From Ktedonobacteraceae bacterium (GTDB taxonomy: Bacteria; Chloroflexota; Ktedonobacteria; Ktedonobacterales; Ktedonobacteraceae): 64,000 nt of DNA. Each line of letters starts with the position of its first letter. Position 1 is the first letter of the stretch. The stretch lies in the NCBI GenBank assembly GCA_035653615.1, contig DASRBN010000021.1, positions 1 to 64,000 of the forward strand, given 5' to 3'. The notes under the pieces are model-generated. The model was not told the origin of the DNA and searched no databases. It saw only the letters and a program-made list of their open reading frames with translations. Shown here piece by piece: positions 63,911 to 64,000 of the stretch. The translations under genes and the position numbers were made by a program.

Positions 63911-64000
63911 TCCTCCTCCGCTTCTCTCCAGAACATTGCTAAACGATATGCGAGCTATAATGCTACCGTGTAGCCGGTATCGTCAAGGACTTCTACGATT
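63911..64000. other. Right edge of window, no gene seen
   Basis: Upstream region of the YkgJ-like gene; no feature supported. Confidence 0.4.

Overview
The window looks like a chromosomal segment of a Ktedonobacteria-type member of the Chloroflexota. I infer this from the mix of genes: a T-box-controlled valS, an HspR-like regulator beside grpE-dnaK-cbpA-type dnaJ-cbpM, RNase HIII, a tricorn-like protease, a one-membrane-span Ser/Thr kinase with a large ectodomain, and many short palindromic repeats. Taxonomy is an inference; no rRNA or tRNA gene is visible. Coding density is high and both strands are used.

Layout. 1-1.9 kb: the 3' end of an IS605-type tnpB cut by the window edge, a ribokinase-like sugar kinase and a decayed Uma2 gene. 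1.9-13.1 kb: a catabolic cluster of an LLM-class flavin oxidoreductase, a fused FAD monooxygenase/Old Yellow Enzyme protein, SDR, enoyl-CoA hydratase, RidA-like protein, acyl-CoA dehydrogenase, a PaaK-type CoA ligase and a 70-aa orphan. Together these match the aerobic CoA-thioester route for 2-aminobenzoate (anthranilate) or a close analogue. An ECF sigma factor and a membrane PQQ-propeller protein sit inside the cluster on the other strand. 13.1-18 kb: two paralogous alpha/beta hydrolases, a YbdK-type carboxylate-amine ligase, and a MoaD/ThiS-like protein paired with a BNR-repeat protein. 18-24 kb: a hybrid sensor kinase behind a structured leader, a HAD phosphatase, mannosyl-3-phosphoglycerate synthase overlapping a histidine phosphatase, and a GNAT acetyltransferase.

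24-29 kb: the Hsp70 locus. 29-35 kb: an MMPL exporter, then a four-gene operon with its own consensus promoter, in which three proteins share a short SHOCT-like helical motif and the last is a DUF4097 beta-helix protein. 35-45 kb: tricorn-like protease, T-box plus valS, a small protein and lon. 45-50 kb: nucleotidyltransferase/DUF6998 pair, HIT hydrolase, a possible 47-aa coupled ORF, rnhC, an APH(6)/StrB-like kinase and an alpha/beta hydrolase. 50-64 kb: DEDDh-UvrC fusion nuclease, dcd-tmk, TPR protein, MocA-like cytidylyltransferase, larE-cysteine desulfurase, an antitoxin remnant, aminotransferase, DsbA-like protein, GH5 glycosidase, Ser/Thr kinase and a YkgJ-like protein.

Three classes of palindrome run through the intergenic space. 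Family A is a hairpin element with about 28-nt arms, core CATTCTGAGCGCAGCGAAG, whose arms co-vary between copies. Family B is a GGACAGGCNCCAGGCGCTGG repeat that also lies in frame inside lon and a DUF6998 gene. The third class is a set of sequence-unrelated, 28-40-bp perfect or near-perfect stems directly after stop codons, without U tracts. The most interesting leads are the CoA-dependent aromatic cluster, the SHOCT/DUF2089/DUF4097 operon, the mannosylglycerate pair with a non-HAD phosphatase, and these palindrome families.
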